64,000 bases of DNA, from contig CM043952.1 in the NCBI GenBank assembly GCA_014529385.2, forward strand, positions 52,263,119 through 52,327,118. Direction: 5' to 3'. Positions 43,512 through 55,075 of the stretch are shown here, one piece after another. This DNA comes from Adiantum capillus-veneris. Lineage: Eukaryota > Streptophyta > Polypodiopsida > Polypodiales > Pteridaceae. The number at the start of each line of letters is the position of its first letter. Within the stretch, counting starts at the first letter, position 1. Below the pieces are notes generated by a model. That model was not told where the DNA came from. It searched no databases and worked only from the letters and a program-made list of their open reading frames with translations. Made by a program: the position numbers and the translations under genes.

Positions 43512-43528
43512 ACTCTCACCCTAGCAGA

Positions 43529-43546
43529 TTTGCGTCGGGTTCACCA
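43529..43546 (-). promoter_or_regulatory. Primer-binding site of element B
   Basis: On the minus strand TGGTGAACCCGACGCAAA starts six bases after the 5' LTR. The primer tRNA was not identified. Confidence 0.65.
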
Positions 43547-43753
43547 AAAAAATATCGAGAAATTTACGGTCTTGCCAGGAAAGCACCGGGCTTATGGCTG
43601 TGAGAGTTTGTGAGAGAACTCAACAAAAACTATATGAAGGAGTTAAACCATAGATGCCATGAAGACTAGGGTTTGGAAAGAAGTTCAACCAAAGAAGACT
43701 CACTCTTTCTCTCTTGCATTCACACACACAAAGGAAGAACCCAAAAGAGAATG

Positions 43754-43966
43754 TCAAAACAATACGAAGATGAAAACATCAAGGCTATGGTCATAGCGTA
43801 TCATGGGTAATATGAAAGGGTTAATGGATGAGTTAATGGCATTCAATCTTGGCTGACCAAATAGGTTACGAATTGTTCTTTGAAATTGTAGTTTTGTGCT
43901 TGCCATAATATATATATTTTGTCTAGTGATTGGGATTAATTGTGTGTACAAATCCTCTTGGTTCAT
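43754..43966 (-). CDS. Leader ORF b in the B 5' LTR (70 aa)
   Basis: Intact, with ATGA overlap with ORF a at 43966-43963. About 240 bp remain before the gag ATG at 43511. Confidence 0.5.
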   Translation of the reverse strand: MNQEDLYTQLIPITRQNIYIMASTKLQFQRTIRNLFGQPRLNAINSSINPFILPMIRYDHSLDVFIFVLF

Positions 43967-44181
43967 AGCAAGATAACTACGCTTACGTCAAAAGAAAAGT
44001 TATAGTCTATGAGAGGTATTATGATGGGATCCGATGATAGAAGTATTTCATTGAGCCTTTCAGGGCCGAAGAGAAACACTATACGTTGTTGAAAGTGTAT
44101 TTTACGGCTAATCCATACGTTAATTCTAATAGATCGTACAGAGTGAAAGCGATAGAAATGATCATCATGTGGGTTATTCAT
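43963..44181 (-). CDS. Leader ORF a in the B 5' LTR (72 aa)
   Basis: Intact; differs from the 3' LTR copy by a few residues (for example SSDPIIIPL). It lies on the predicted genomic RNA between the TATA box and gag. Confidence 0.5.
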   Translation of the reverse strand: MNNPHDDHFYRFHSVRSIRINVWISRKIHFQQRIVFLFGPERLNEILLSSDPIIIPLIDYNFSFDVSVVILL

Positions 44182-44717
44182 CTAGGATAGTATGTGAGAA
44201 ATGTAGATATGAGAGAAGTGAAGAGATGAGAAGTTTCCCTCCCAAGCCCTATTCTTGCCCGTAGGCAATAAGGATACTGCGGGGAGAGATGTACCTGTAG
44301 CAAAGAGAACCTAGAGAGGATGAATGAATGAGAGAGATAGGTTTGGTTAAGGAGATGAGATTAGATACATATATATATGTTGGATTAGAGATGAAAATGA
44401 AAACAACAAGAAATCAAGAAAACATCAATGTAGAACACATCTTACTTGAAACCCTTCGGCACCATTATTGATGGAGAGAGAAGAAGAGTGGATAATTCCA
44501 CTTTGATTGATACGCCAAGTACAACACCTTCTTTGATTAGAGTTGATCCTCCAAGGATGGCGTACAAGAATGGCTAGTTTTCCTCTAGGAGAAAGTGTAG
44601 GCTTGGGCTTATGTTAATGGGGCTAAGTACAATTAGGCATTACTACTCACTCCCTCAAGAATTCCTCTCATCAATGGCTTGAATGATTGAGTTCCTTCCA
44701 AGGAAGAAGAGGTCCCC

Positions 44718-44724
44718 TTTTATA
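44718..44724 (-). promoter_or_regulatory. TATA box of the element B 5' LTR
   Basis: CCTATAAAAGGGGACC on the minus strand. The equivalent box is at 36712-36706 in the 3' LTR and 5576-5570 in the solo LTR. Transcription from about 44690 would place leader ORFs a and b about 0.5 kb into the RNA. Confidence 0.75.
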
Positions 44725-45553
44725 GGTGAAGGGAACCCACAAGGGTTTACACAAGAAGAGAGGAGCCAGTGTGAACAGGAATTGGAAAAGTTGGAAATGA
44801 GCTGTCCCTGCATGATGTGGGCAGACTGGGGTCCAGTATTTTGATCATATCTCCTTAACCGTAGCTCCAAATAAAAAAATAAAAATATGGGCAGAAACGT
44901 CAGCTCATTAGCTACGATTTTCATTTTAAAATCATTCTCCAATTCGGATTGGAACCTTGTGTACAAAAATCATCAAAATAGGGTCCATTTATGGCAGCAA
45001 AAGTCTTCATGTGGTCTCCTTAGCCTTGACTTTCATTTAATTCCCAAGGACACCTCATGCCATATGAAAGCATGACATTTCTCCTTGACAATGTTTTGTA
45101 ACCATGCTTGCAATAATGCATTAAAATAAGTGTATCTTTGAAATCATGCCACCTAGTGTCCCACTAGGATTTGATTCTCTCCTAGTAGCTATTTAAAAAG
45201 AAATATAAGAAAAGTATAAAAAATACATAGAATATATATATATTGGAGTTTACCCTAGATATAGGATCTAGATAGGGTGTGAGATGATAATGAAATAGTA
45301 GAAATAAAGAATCAATGCTTTTTGCCCCAAGTTAAAGAGGCGGAGCTATTGACACTTTTCCCATAGTATTTTTTGATGGTAAAGTAAGAATACATTACCC
45401 TTGAGATAAATAATAATATGAGATAGAAAGCTTATTTTTATACTTACATATGAATATGTACATTATAGGAAATATAATTATGTATTTAAAAAGTTACAAG
45501 ATAACTCTTGTAGCATGTGTTCCCACTATGTACATGTCACAGCACGACAACGT

Positions 45554-48056
45554 GTGTCTCATGACCGAGGCTATCATGAAGGAAGGAGGCGTTAAGATGT
45601 TAGTGAATGCTTCGATCCGTATGAGGATGGACAACCACAAAAAGGCAAGGTGTCTTGGAATAGCTAAAGATGTGAAGATAAAATTCTTGGGGATTGAGTG
45701 CTTGGTTGAGTGCTACGTGATGCAAGCGGGTGATAATGCTTATCCGATCATTTTAGGGAGGCCATGGCTTATAACCCTTGGTGCAAAGCAAGATTGGGGC
45801 ACGAGCTTGACCACCATCCTCGACAAAGAGAAAGGAAGGACCACAGTCTACAACATGAAGACACACGAGAGACATACATAGCCCCTAGTGGAGATGCAAG
45901 ATACGGATTTGACAGAAACCACGTCATACGATATTGATGCTTCGTCTACATCATCAGAAGAAAGTGTAGAGGAAGGCTTGATGCAATTATGTCCCGATAT
46001 GTTTGGGATAAGTGTTGAAAAGGAAGCATTGGTGCATAATGTGAGGGTCAAGGAGGAGAAGGATAGTCCGAAAGTAGTCGTAGAGCCTGCGAAAGTGAAC
46101 ACAAGGAGCATGCTAGGAGAGGACCTGACAGAGAAAGAAAAAAAGGAGTATGCAGACATGTTCATAGATTTTCCAAAGCTATTCACCTCTGAATATACAG
46201 AGTTGCAAGGAGCTAAAGGAGTCGAGCATAGAATCAATCTAAAAGAAGGTGCCAATCCAAACGTTCAAAAGCTTAGGAGGTTGGGGGTCATTCATGAGAA
46301 TGCACTTCATGAAGAGGTGACGAAGCTTTTGGAAGCAAATTTTATCTTTCGAGTGGAGGAGTCCGAATGGGTCTCTCCAGTTGTTATTGTGCCCAAGAAG
46401 AACGGAAGATTTAGGATATGTGTGATTTGAAACCTTTGAATGCTGCCACAAAAAGAAATCATTATCCACTACCCTTCCTAGATGAAATCCTCAATCAGGT
46501 TGAAGGTCATTAACGTTACTCAATCATGGATGGATTTTGTGGCTACTTTCTGATCTTGATTGTGATTGAAGATGGATTGAAGATGGATTGAGGACGACCT
46601 TCATTACTCTTTGGGGTTGTTTTGCCTACAAAAGAATGCCTTTTGGGCTGGTTAATGCATATGCTACCTTCCAGGAATGGATGAATAGAGTGTTTGATCC
46701 CTACTTGGGTAATTTCATTTGTGTTTTCATGAATGAAATTGGGTGTTATAGATCTAGGGTCACACATTTGAAGAAGTTGAGGTTGAGTTTTGAAAGGCTT
46801 CAACAAGAGGGTGGGCAACTCAACCCAAAGAAGTGTAAATTTTCTCAAGACAGAGTCTATTTGCTAGGATAGTGGTTTCCCAAAATGGAATAGAAGCTGA
46901 ACTAGAAAAAGTTAAGGATTTATTGCTTATGGATCTGCCCAACAACACAAAAGATTTGGCATCATTTGTGCATAAGCTCAGGTACTTGTCACTTTTTTGT
47001 TTGGATGCTATGTCAGTATGTGTATCCTCTCCAAAACTTGAGTCAAAGAGTTCAAGGGTTTGAGTGGAACGAAGACATGCAACGGGCTTTTGATGGTATC
47101 ATGGAGGTATTGTGTGCTTTACCAACAGTGAGTCCTCTTCACTTGCCAATCAATTTTCTATGTATCTATTAGTGTGGGGTCAGTAGCTTTTGGGTCGGTT
47201 CTCTTGCAAAAGCAAGGAAGGAACTTCAAGCTAGTTTATTTTGAGAGTAAGATGAAGAATGTAAGTGAGTTCTCCTACATGGAAATGGAGCAGTGGATAT
47301 TCACCTTGGTTCTTGCTTGTAGAAGGTTCAAAACCTATCTGTTGCCCCAAAAGTTTTATATGCTCACCACATTGAATCTTTTGCCAGATGTAGTACAACA
47401 TTTGAAGCCTAGCAAGTGCATCTTAAAGTGGACTTTGGAGCTTCAAGAGTATGAGTTTGAGTTTAAATTGGATCATTCTATTAAAGCTCACTTGGAAGAC
47501 ATAGTGGTACATAAGGGGGGGGAGCTTCCATCTTACCCAAGGTTTGACAAGGATGATCATGAAGAGAAAGTAGATATTACAAATGCATATACAATGATGT
47601 TTGATGGTGCATACAGGAAAGTTCTTAAAAAAGAAAGTGGTGGGGTAGTCATTAAGAACCTAAAAGACGATGTAATCTTTTCTAGAGCTTACGATCTTGA
47701 TGAAGCTGAAAGTAACAATGAGGCCGAGTATCTCGCACTTTTCCTTGGGTTGAAGTAGTGTGTTAAGTTTGGATTGAAGAGGGTCATTGAAAAAGGGGAT
47801 GCATTGCTAGTCATAAATCAATTGCTTGGTTTGTGGAATGTTAAGAAAGACAATTTGAAGAAGTGGTTCTATGGCATCAAGAATCTTTTGCATGAGTTTG
47901 AGAAGATAGAGTTTAAGCATGTTCCTCGTGAGCAGAATAAAGAAGGTGATGAGTTGGCTAGGGACAAGTTGGATGCCTTGGTAGCTTCTTTACAGGTCAA
48001 GGAAGCCTTATATGTAGGAAGCGAATCATTGCAAGATGTAGAAGTATTTTTGTAAG
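45554..48056 (+). pseudogene. Element A protease C-terminus, reverse transcriptase and two RNase H domains
   Basis: Protease resumes directly after B (PIILGRPWL near 45755). RT starts around RLGVIHENALHEEV (near 46285) and VSPVVIVPKKNGRFR; MPFGLVNAYATFQ is intact. The active-site box reads VFMNEIGCY (near 46725), so both catalytic Asp residues are changed. The first RNase H (47060-47560) is followed by an archaeal-type RNase H: MFDGAYRK, ESNNEAEYLALFLGLK, HVPREQNKEGDELA. Multiple stops and frame changes are present. The coding sequence ends abruptly at 48056 with no integrase. Confidence 0.88.
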
Positions 48057-48728
48057 GTCTCTGATCCCGACCAAAAAGAGCACCTTGTACCATGGGATGA
48101 ACATAATCGAAAAAGTTACTATTTTTAGTAGTTTTTGAATTCTGTCAGTGCCATGATATTTAGAATGTTTTAAAGCTTCAAAATGTGAATTAAAATAGTT
48201 TTTGTGAAAAATTTCCAAAAATAGTAAGTTGTTGGTCACCCGTTGCTGGTCACCCGACCCGTCTAGTTTTGACCGTCTCGAAAAACTACACCCGTACCCC
48301 AAATTTGAAAAAAAAGCATTTACGGACCCTGAGGACTGCTAAATATGGTAGGTACTCGGACCATTACGCCTTAGTTAGATCTTAGTATAGCAATTTAGGG
48401 CATTAAATTCCGACTCGTATGGGCCCTTTTAGCCTAAAACCAATTTTTCCTAAAGTTGTGCGGGGAGGCACCAGGGCTCGAGGCTGTGTGGGAACAGGTC
48501 CCATACCACTCAGAGCTTGCTTTCGCAGCTAGGGGGTGCCGTCTTGCCTTGTGGGAGTTGTAGGTGAGTTTCCAAGCTAGAGAGTGGGTGTGAGAGCCAG
48601 TTAGACTAGCCAACTGGACACTTGGTAGGCAAGAAACTAGACTTGCCATGCATGATGTGAGAGCTCACTTAGATGCAAATTAGCAAGGTTGGTCAATTTT
48701 CAGCTTGAGGGATCCTATTTAAGGGTTT

Positions 48729-48787
<59 letters not shown>

Positions 48788-49752
48788 CTCTCACACACAC
48801 CCAGTACACACACACACCTACACACCCAGTACACCTACACACACACCTTCGGGAGGTTCTGCCGGCGCACACACTTTTTGAAGGAGAAGCAAGGAGGGAA
48901 GTGCTGCCGAATTCTCGTCTTGAGAACTCAATTGGATCAGAAAATCGAGAGGATTTTCAGTCCCTAATCACGGTAATCATGATTTAATTTATGCTCTTCT
49001 GTAATTCTCCTCATCATTCTCTTAATTCCTCGTCTACTATGCATAATCCTAGCTACAATTCCCAATAGCTGCTCTCTAATTCTCCTTAGCTATATTCCAT
49101 TACATAATCATCATCCAATAGCTAATTATGCAGCCATTCATCACTCTTAATCAATGATTAAAAGAGATTTCTCTCTCTAGGCAGCATAGTAATTAATTGT
49201 CAAGCCGGTCATGATGTAGATTTGATGAAATTCATTCTTTTACCACACGATATTGGTGTAACTAAGATAGATTCAATTTTATCATACATTAAGATGTGAT
49301 TAAGGCAAAATTAATCCAACATTAAGCCACTAAGAAGAGAATTTTCTCTCACCTATGCATGCTGTAAGTCTGCATCTTTCTAATTGCACTAGGAAAGTGA
49401 TTGAGCGGAAAATCTAACCCTCTCGTATAAGGGGGAGTGTTCAATGATTCTAATCTATCATTTGGATTGTTATGATGCTCTCATACATTAGCTCTTTTCT
49501 CCAAGTTGTTTAATTTAACATTGCATACGATTAGCTAGGAAAGAGCATATCCCTAAACATGTTGGAGAAATACTATGGAAACCTCCGCATTTGAATTCAA
49601 TTGTATACTAAATTCGAAGTAGGAAAGAATGGTTGATGGATATACTGTTTGAAATAGGAAAGAATGGGTGCTAGGAAAAATGTAGCTCGGCATGTTCATT
49701 TCTATTTCCAATGTTGATGCTAGTCCCAACCCCCTCTTGATCATAGGGGGCA
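48057..49752. other. Unassigned DNA after element A, with a (CA)n tract
   Basis: No protein domain. A TATTTAAGG box at about 48715 directly before the CA repeat, with GC-rich sequence upstream, resembles an LTR promoter, but no second copy exists to test this. From 49000 on it is AT-rich. Confidence 0.4.
48727..48785. repeat. (CA)n microsatellite
   Basis: About 29 CA units, followed by shorter imperfect CA tracts to 48850. Confidence 0.95.
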
Positions 49753-49875
49753 GAGTTCCTGGTTAAGGGCTCCTTAATCCACGACTGCTGGTTAAGCGAT
49801 GGATACCCATGTCTGCTGGTTAAGCGGTGGGAACCCACGTCTGTTGGTTAAGCGGTGCGAATGTCCATGTCGTGC
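49753..49875. repeat. Short tandem repeat, unit about 28 bp, about four units
   Basis: Units share ctg-tggttaagcg-tgg-a-cc-cg-gt, with the first (tggttaagggctcc) and last (tatgcggtggacat) units most diverged. Confidence 0.75.
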
Positions 49876-50374
49876 TTTCTATGCGGTGGACATACCTTGT
49901 TGTATAGGCAGCTAGGCGACAACAGGAGGAGTAAACTCTCGCTGGAGGGGGGATGTTGTACCTCCACAACATTGAATTTTAATGAATAAGTTTGAGTAGA
50001 ATTTTTACTAGAACTCTATATTGGTGCCGCTTTGCAATACTGATTGAAGGGTTGTCTTAATGAACATTGTGATTCAGAATCTAATCAAGGAATGTTTATG
50101 TTGAACAATCATTCTCGTTGTAATTAGGACACACATGGAAGTGTGCGTGTGGGGGTGGAAAGTGGGGGCTTGGCTCAGGTTGCCAATGCCTATGAGAAGG
50201 GTGGTCCCGATTTGTCGGGAACTCTCTGTCCCCATAGTAATTAAATCCATACTAGTAATACTCATTGCCCCTAGAGCGGCGAAGTCTCAAGTATACGTGC
50301 CTCTGAAACATGGGAAAAAAGGCACTCAGGATTTCTCTCCTATTGAAAGGTGGGTGTTAGGATCGCTAGATAGT
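49876..50374. other. No gene recognised
   Basis: A GGTGCCGCTTTGC near 50023, after AT-rich sequence, could be a PBS, but no LTR pair supports it. Confidence 0.35.
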
Positions 50375-50378
50375 TTAA

Positions 50379-51507
50379 CACTAGGTTGGTAACCTAACTG
50401 GACATAAAAGTGTCCTTTCAGCCTTTTGAAAAAAACCTCCAAAACCATAGTAGATCCACTCATTTTGTAAAATGCTTTCATGAGGTTATAGTTCAAGGCC
50501 TACTACACATGGAAAAAATAAGAAACTTATAAAATTTCTCATCTTTTGGTCACACCAAGCCTCCAAAGTTGATGGACCAGTGCATTTTCATCAAAACAGT
50601 CATTTTTTACGTTTTGTTGCATAAAAATAAGATTAGGGATTTTTGTAGGACTTGAGATAAATTCTCTAGTTAGCTTCAATGGGTTTGTGATCAGATCATA
50701 TGATTTCTTCTCACTCACTATTTTTTGTTTTGCCAAAATAAATAGGTACAAAAAAGTTGAATTTTTACCATTCTGCAAACCTATCATCAAAGTTTCTATA
50801 GCCACTCTCAATACAAATAATATATGCATGTTTTCTTAGTTCGCGATTGTCTTTTATGTTCATAAGGAGCCATGGATCATGTCAAAAGAATAATACATCT
50901 CTTACCAAGGGGAATCTTGGGGACAAAGATGAAGTGCTAAATACAACAAACATGAAAAAACTGGGTTCAACATTATGAGTTGTAGAATCCCATAGAAACT
51001 ATTCAATATCTTGCCAAATTTGATCCTTATGACTAGATATGGTTACTACCTACAAATCCACCAAAAAAATCATAGAAGAGCTAAAATTGGCTAAAAAACA
51101 GGATTTGACAATTTTTGTAATTTGGTCATAACTTACAACTTTAATATTTATTTCTCCCTAGAAGCATCACGACATGTTGAGGACTACTAAAGATAGTTCT
51201 CTAGCATTATAGACCTCACAAAAATGAATTCTAGAGTGGTATAGTTGCAAAAAGTTGAAAAAAGCCAAAAACAGGACCCGTTTTTTCACACAGTTTAGGT
51301 TGTGAAATGTTTTGCAAGGACAAGGTTAAAGATGGAATTGATATTCCAAAAAAATGTCGAGTTTTTTTCAGCTCACGAGACAACTTTCTAGATAGATAGC
51401 ACCTCAAAATCCATTTTGAAACTCTTGACATAATTCAAGGAAAATGGTCACTTAACAGGACATAAAAGTGTCCCAGGACATAAAAGTGTCCCATTACCAA
51501 CCTAGTG
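50379..51507 (-). mobile_element. TTAA-flanked DNA transposon, copy 2 (1129 bp, inverted and internally deleted)
   Basis: Same CACTAGGTTGGTAA ends as copy 1 and TTAA on both sides (50375-50378, 51508-51511). Relative to copy 1 it is inverted and lacks about 210 bp (copy 1 positions roughly 32320-32530). The remainder is highly similar, including both unexplained frames (51431-51231, 50829-50539). Confidence 0.82.
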
Positions 51508-51700
51508 TTAAGTACGCTACCCCTGCGAGGTGGAGCTAGATCTCATTGCTAGTAGGCTCGAACTCGACTCACATTGTGATGAGAGATCGTCCGCTAGTTG
51601 AACCTTGAACCACTTTGTTTTGCTTCCGTTATAGATCTAGTGGCCACCAGGTTCACCATCAGATCCTCCGTTTGATACGGTGGGGTGGGGACCTCACACA

Positions 51701-51712
51701 TCGTATCAGAGG
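51701..51712 (+). promoter_or_regulatory. Probable primer-binding site of element E
   Basis: TCGTATCAGAGG directly after ...CTCACACA resembles the initiator tRNA-Met PBS (TGGTATCAGAGC) with three differences. A gag region follows 475 bp downstream. Confidence 0.45.
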
Positions 51713-52186
51713 TATAGGTTTACGATTTGGAAAAATGATGTTGTTTGAATTTTTAAAAAAAAATAAGGGATAGTAGGATAGCTCGTACTCAAAGCTTGAG
51801 TATGATGTTTCCCTGAATAATGACATTGGATTTATCTAATGGATTGTCTCTTGAGTGATGTTAAAGAGATTTACTCATTGAGCTTGTTGGGATTTAATGG
51901 GTTCCACATGATGTTTTTTGAGAAGTTGTTGGTGCGAGTAGTGCTGCGGGCAGGTAGCCTGTTGATGCACATAAAGTTATAAGTATGGATCAAAGCTCTC
52001 AAGTAAAGTTTTAAACATTATTTATCAGAAAATTTTGGATGTATTCAATGGAATTTAAACTAATGGTGAAATGGTTAAATCCTTTGTCATAACTGTACAG
52101 ATTTAGTAGGCTGGTTAAGCCCAAAAAGTTAAATTTATTCTTGAGTATGGAAAAGCCTAGGTTCATTTGAGAAGAGTGCTATAGTA

Positions 52187-53240
52187 ATGAGTTTTATACC
52201 ATTGGATAGGCACCGCCTGATGCTCTCTACTCGGCAGCGCAAGAGAAGAAGCTCCTCCTTAAACAAGCCGAGTCTCCACTCTTTAAGGGTGAGGGGGCAA
52301 ATGTGGAGAGAGATGCAGAAGTATGGATGGAAGCAATGGACGACTATTTCTAAGTTGCAAGAACCCAACTCGTGAACCAAACCATGCTTGCGATGCTCCG
52401 CTTTTGTGGTGATGCCAAGATACGGTGGAAGCAACATTGTAGAGACTTGGATATTAAGGGATCTTCCCAATCCTGGGAAGACATCAAAGCTGCAATAATG
52501 GGACGTTATTTACCACATTCCTATAAAACCTTGAAGATGAATGAATTCTTTTCACTTCGGCAGCTGACTTCATCTGTCGAAGAGTATTATGCAAAGTTTG
52601 TCACTCTTCGGAGATATTCTCGTAGGATGACATTGGAACAGTAAGTAGCACGGTTCTGCCAAGGAATCATTAACCCCTTGAACAACCGACTAGAAGCTCT
52701 CAGGCTGACAACTCTACAAGATGCGTTACTAAGGGCCAAACCGTTAGCTAAAGAGATTCAGAGGACTACCCAAGATAGTCAATACTATTTGTCAAAGAGG
52801 GCCAGGACAGACAACTGGAGTAACATACCAATCAATCCTACATACAACCATCCTCCTGTAGTAGCTACTACGGCAGCTACCGAATTTCCCAATATAAGAT
52901 TCTTTAAGTGCCAGGAGTATGGACATTAAAAAAACCGATTTCCCAAAAGGATTTTCCAAACATCCGGTGCTAATAATGTACCTCTGAACGTCAACAGGCA
53001 AGGTCAACCAAACATAAGAGGAGGCCAAGGAAGAAGAAACATAGGAGAAGGAAGCGGAGCTTTCGCTAATGCAGCAGTGAGACAACCAACTGTGGGTGAC
53101 GAAGCTGATGAGAGAGCACCTCTGTATGCTGCAACGCCTAATCCTAGTAAGCAATAATTCAAGCACCAAGATCTCATCAAAGTTCAGCAGAATAAGACGC
53201 ATAAAGCTAAAGACTATTATCAAAGGATGTCTTTACCTTA
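52187..53240 (+). pseudogene. Gag-only gypsy remnant (element E)
   Basis: Retrotrans_gag-type sequence in pieces: MLAMLRFCGDAKIRWKQH, SWEDIKAAIMGRYLP, FFSLRQLTSSVEEYYAKFV, then after a TAA at 52642-52644 an ARFCQGI-type continuation. A degenerate zinc knuckle (CQEYGH, stop, then KNRFPK) and a Gly/Arg-rich tail follow. No protease, RT or integrase follows; the coding part ends just before an LTR-like segment. Confidence 0.8.
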
Positions 53241-53326
53241 GCCAAAGGATATATGTACCTAAGTAGTTGGCATAGAGTTTATCCAGATGTATTCTTGAGA
53301 TGAGGATATCTCAAGAATAATTTTTC

Positions 53327-53760
53327 ACGTTGGGGAGGATGTAAGGTGCGTAAGTGTGCGCATGGCGTCTTTTGCTCCATCAACGACTGCCTCTCATGAT
53401 AGAGGGCAAACCTTTTGGCCTGTAAAAGGAGGCCTCTTCTACACACAAAAATAGATTGTGAAGCATTATGGTGCATTTTGAAGTTGATGTGATGTGGTGA
53501 GAGTGAATCAAGGCAAGATCTCCAAAAGGGTATATTCCCTTTGTAATCTACTTCTTGTTTTGATGTACTAATCCATTGAGTGGTTGCTTTCCTATGGATG
53601 TAGCCCACATTGGGTGAACCACGTATATTGTGTGTAATCTCTCTCTCTCTCTCCCTCTATACTGTATAATATCTCGTGTGTGTAAATTATCTCTCTCCAT
53701 TAAGTAATCTACACAATTATCTACTTAAGATAGATCCTATTTCCTGATAGGTTTTTGAGC
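53327..53760 (+). mobile_element. Polypurine tract and LTR-like segment of element E
   Basis: TTGGGGAGGA (53330-53339) is a good PPT and is followed by TGTAAGG. About 60 bp on, tgtaaaaggaggcctctt and, further, atgtagcccacattgggtgaaccacg are typical features of plant LTR promoters and leaders. A (CT)n tract lies at 53637-53658. The right end is unknown, and the segment could not be matched to the sequence before the PBS at 51701. Confidence 0.45.
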
Positions 53761-54160
53761 AGTCGACTCTTCTCTGGCTTTTCTTTGCGCTTCTAAATCC
53801 TATTGTATCTTCAGAACTTCTGCTACCACATACATCCTTTCTAGCAGGTCATTCGGATCTTCTTGGATCTTCTTCTTAGGGTTTTTGGTTCTAGGACCCT
53901 TCAGTTCCCTTGGACTCCATGATTTTGGATTTTGTCCTGCAGCTTGTTGACTTCGTTCATAAGATTCTTTTTCTCTTTCGAATCTTGCCTTTTTCTATTG
54001 AGGTTATTCCTAATAGGCGACCACTACCTTTCTTTTCATTTCTTCTCTCCTTGCTCTTTTTTCCTTATTGTCTGAACTTTCTTCACTGCTATGGACTTGC
54101 GATGAGCTTCTCGTTGTCTTGTAGCTCCGCTTCCGTGATGAGAAAAAGAGCAGAGAAATT
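53752..54160 (-). pseudogene. Decayed charged ORF fragment, unknown
   Basis: Minus-strand frame with a Ser/Arg/Lys-rich N-terminus (SSQVHSSEESSDNKEKRARR), then REKESYERSQQAAGQNPKSW and KKKIQEDPNDLLERMYVVAE. The stops inside are TAG or TAA, each explainable as a changed Gln codon. Unrecognised; it may be the N-terminal part of a gag-like or host coiled-coil protein. Confidence 0.3.
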
Positions 54161-55075
54161 CAAGTTAAGCTTCTTTGGAGCCTACACATATATTGAGAAG
54201 TGATCAGGGCTTGTTAACATGCCAAGTTTAATTGTTAATGTATGCCACATGCGGTTTAAAAGGGCCAAAAGATTCCTTAATGATGCTAAAAAAGAGGATA
54301 CTTGAATTGAGCACATATGGGAGATTATGATCTAGAACTGTAGTGCTTAAAATTCTCTACCAACCTGTCTTTATGACTCATCGATTGGAGCTACGTTGAA
54401 GAAGTTATGGCAGTTTGAAGTTTAAGTTGATGCAAATCCGTACCGCGGGATTGGGCAACTGCAGTTGAGGGGAAAAAAATGAAATGAATGCATGGGCCTG
54501 TAGTGCTCACTTTGTGGAGTGCGTCGGTCGTTTAGATTAGTGATCGGAGTTACGCTACCAAGATATTGCCAGATTAAGTTTCACCGAGGGTCACTTTCGT
54601 ACCAGTCTGGTCAACTTGATCGGTGTGCCATTTGGGAATTTTGGACTTCGATCAAGTTTCAAAACGTCATGCAACAATGCTTTCGTTGATATGTTGTACC
54701 TAACAAATTTATTACTTATTGGAGATTTTTGATAGAAGGAAATGCCTAACATGGCTATGGCTTAAGCAGATACAAAGTCGAGGGTCTCTCTCAAAATGCA
54801 ATCACCTATACTAGCATCTTGAAGGCTGTGTCGTGGAAAATTGCAGCAAAATTCACGATGATATTGTTAGTCAAGGACTGTTGGAGGAAGAAGCCAATTG
54901 ATTTTGACCGCCCATTCGATCCGTGAATGCCTAATGTGGTGCCATTACGAAAGCACAAAAAGATCTTCTTTTTTTCGAGAAAAAGATCCTTGTATTAGTT
55001 AATGAAAGTGCCCATAGGGCTACAACCACCTATACAAGAGAGGGCTACAACAATCATGACGGGGAGGCTCTCCCA
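54161..55075. other. No gene recognised
   Basis: Unique-looking sequence. An AAAAAGATC-containing palindromic stretch at about 54958-54990 (aaaaagatcttctttttttcg...aaaaagatcc) resembles sequence often seen at retroelement edges. Confidence 0.4.

Larger units (their letters stand above)
35537..45549 (-). mobile_element. Full-length Ty3/gypsy element B (10.0 kb, TSD ACGT)
   Basis: Two 2.0-kb LTRs with TGTCG...CGACA ends and 4-bp TSD ACGT (35533-35536, 45550-45553). Minus-strand order: 5' LTR, PBS, gag-protease frame, pol frame (RT, RNase H, integrase), 3' LTR. RT precedes integrase, so it is Ty3/gypsy. Several in-frame stops make this copy inactive, but all domains are present. The RT, RNase H and integrase wording is unlike typical plant lineages and closer to elements I associate with fungi. 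Confidence 0.93.
43553..45549 (-). repeat. 5' LTR of element B
   Basis: 1997 bp. Its internal edge reads TA instead of TG (CGATA on the sense strand). Very similar to the 3' LTR; differences are scattered point changes and small indels. Confidence 0.92.
19984..48056 (+). mobile_element. Ty3/gypsy element A, split by three nested insertions
   Basis: Pieces in order: PBS and gag N-terminus (19984-20346), gag C-terminus (27063-27886), protease N-part (35218-35532) and protease-RT-RNase H (45554-48056). They are separated by D1, C and B. At each junction, removing the insert and one TSD copy (CTGG, AGGCT, ACGT) restores the frame across the break. The element stops after the second (archaeal-type) RNase H; integrase and 3' LTR are absent. 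It is the oldest retroelement of the central block. Confidence 0.85.

Noticed and set aside
48689-48987. His/Thr repeat frames over the CA tract
   Set aside because: Microsatellite translation artefact.
50010-50045. PBS-like GGTGCCGCTTTGC near 50023
   Set aside because: No LTR pair or following gag could be linked to it.
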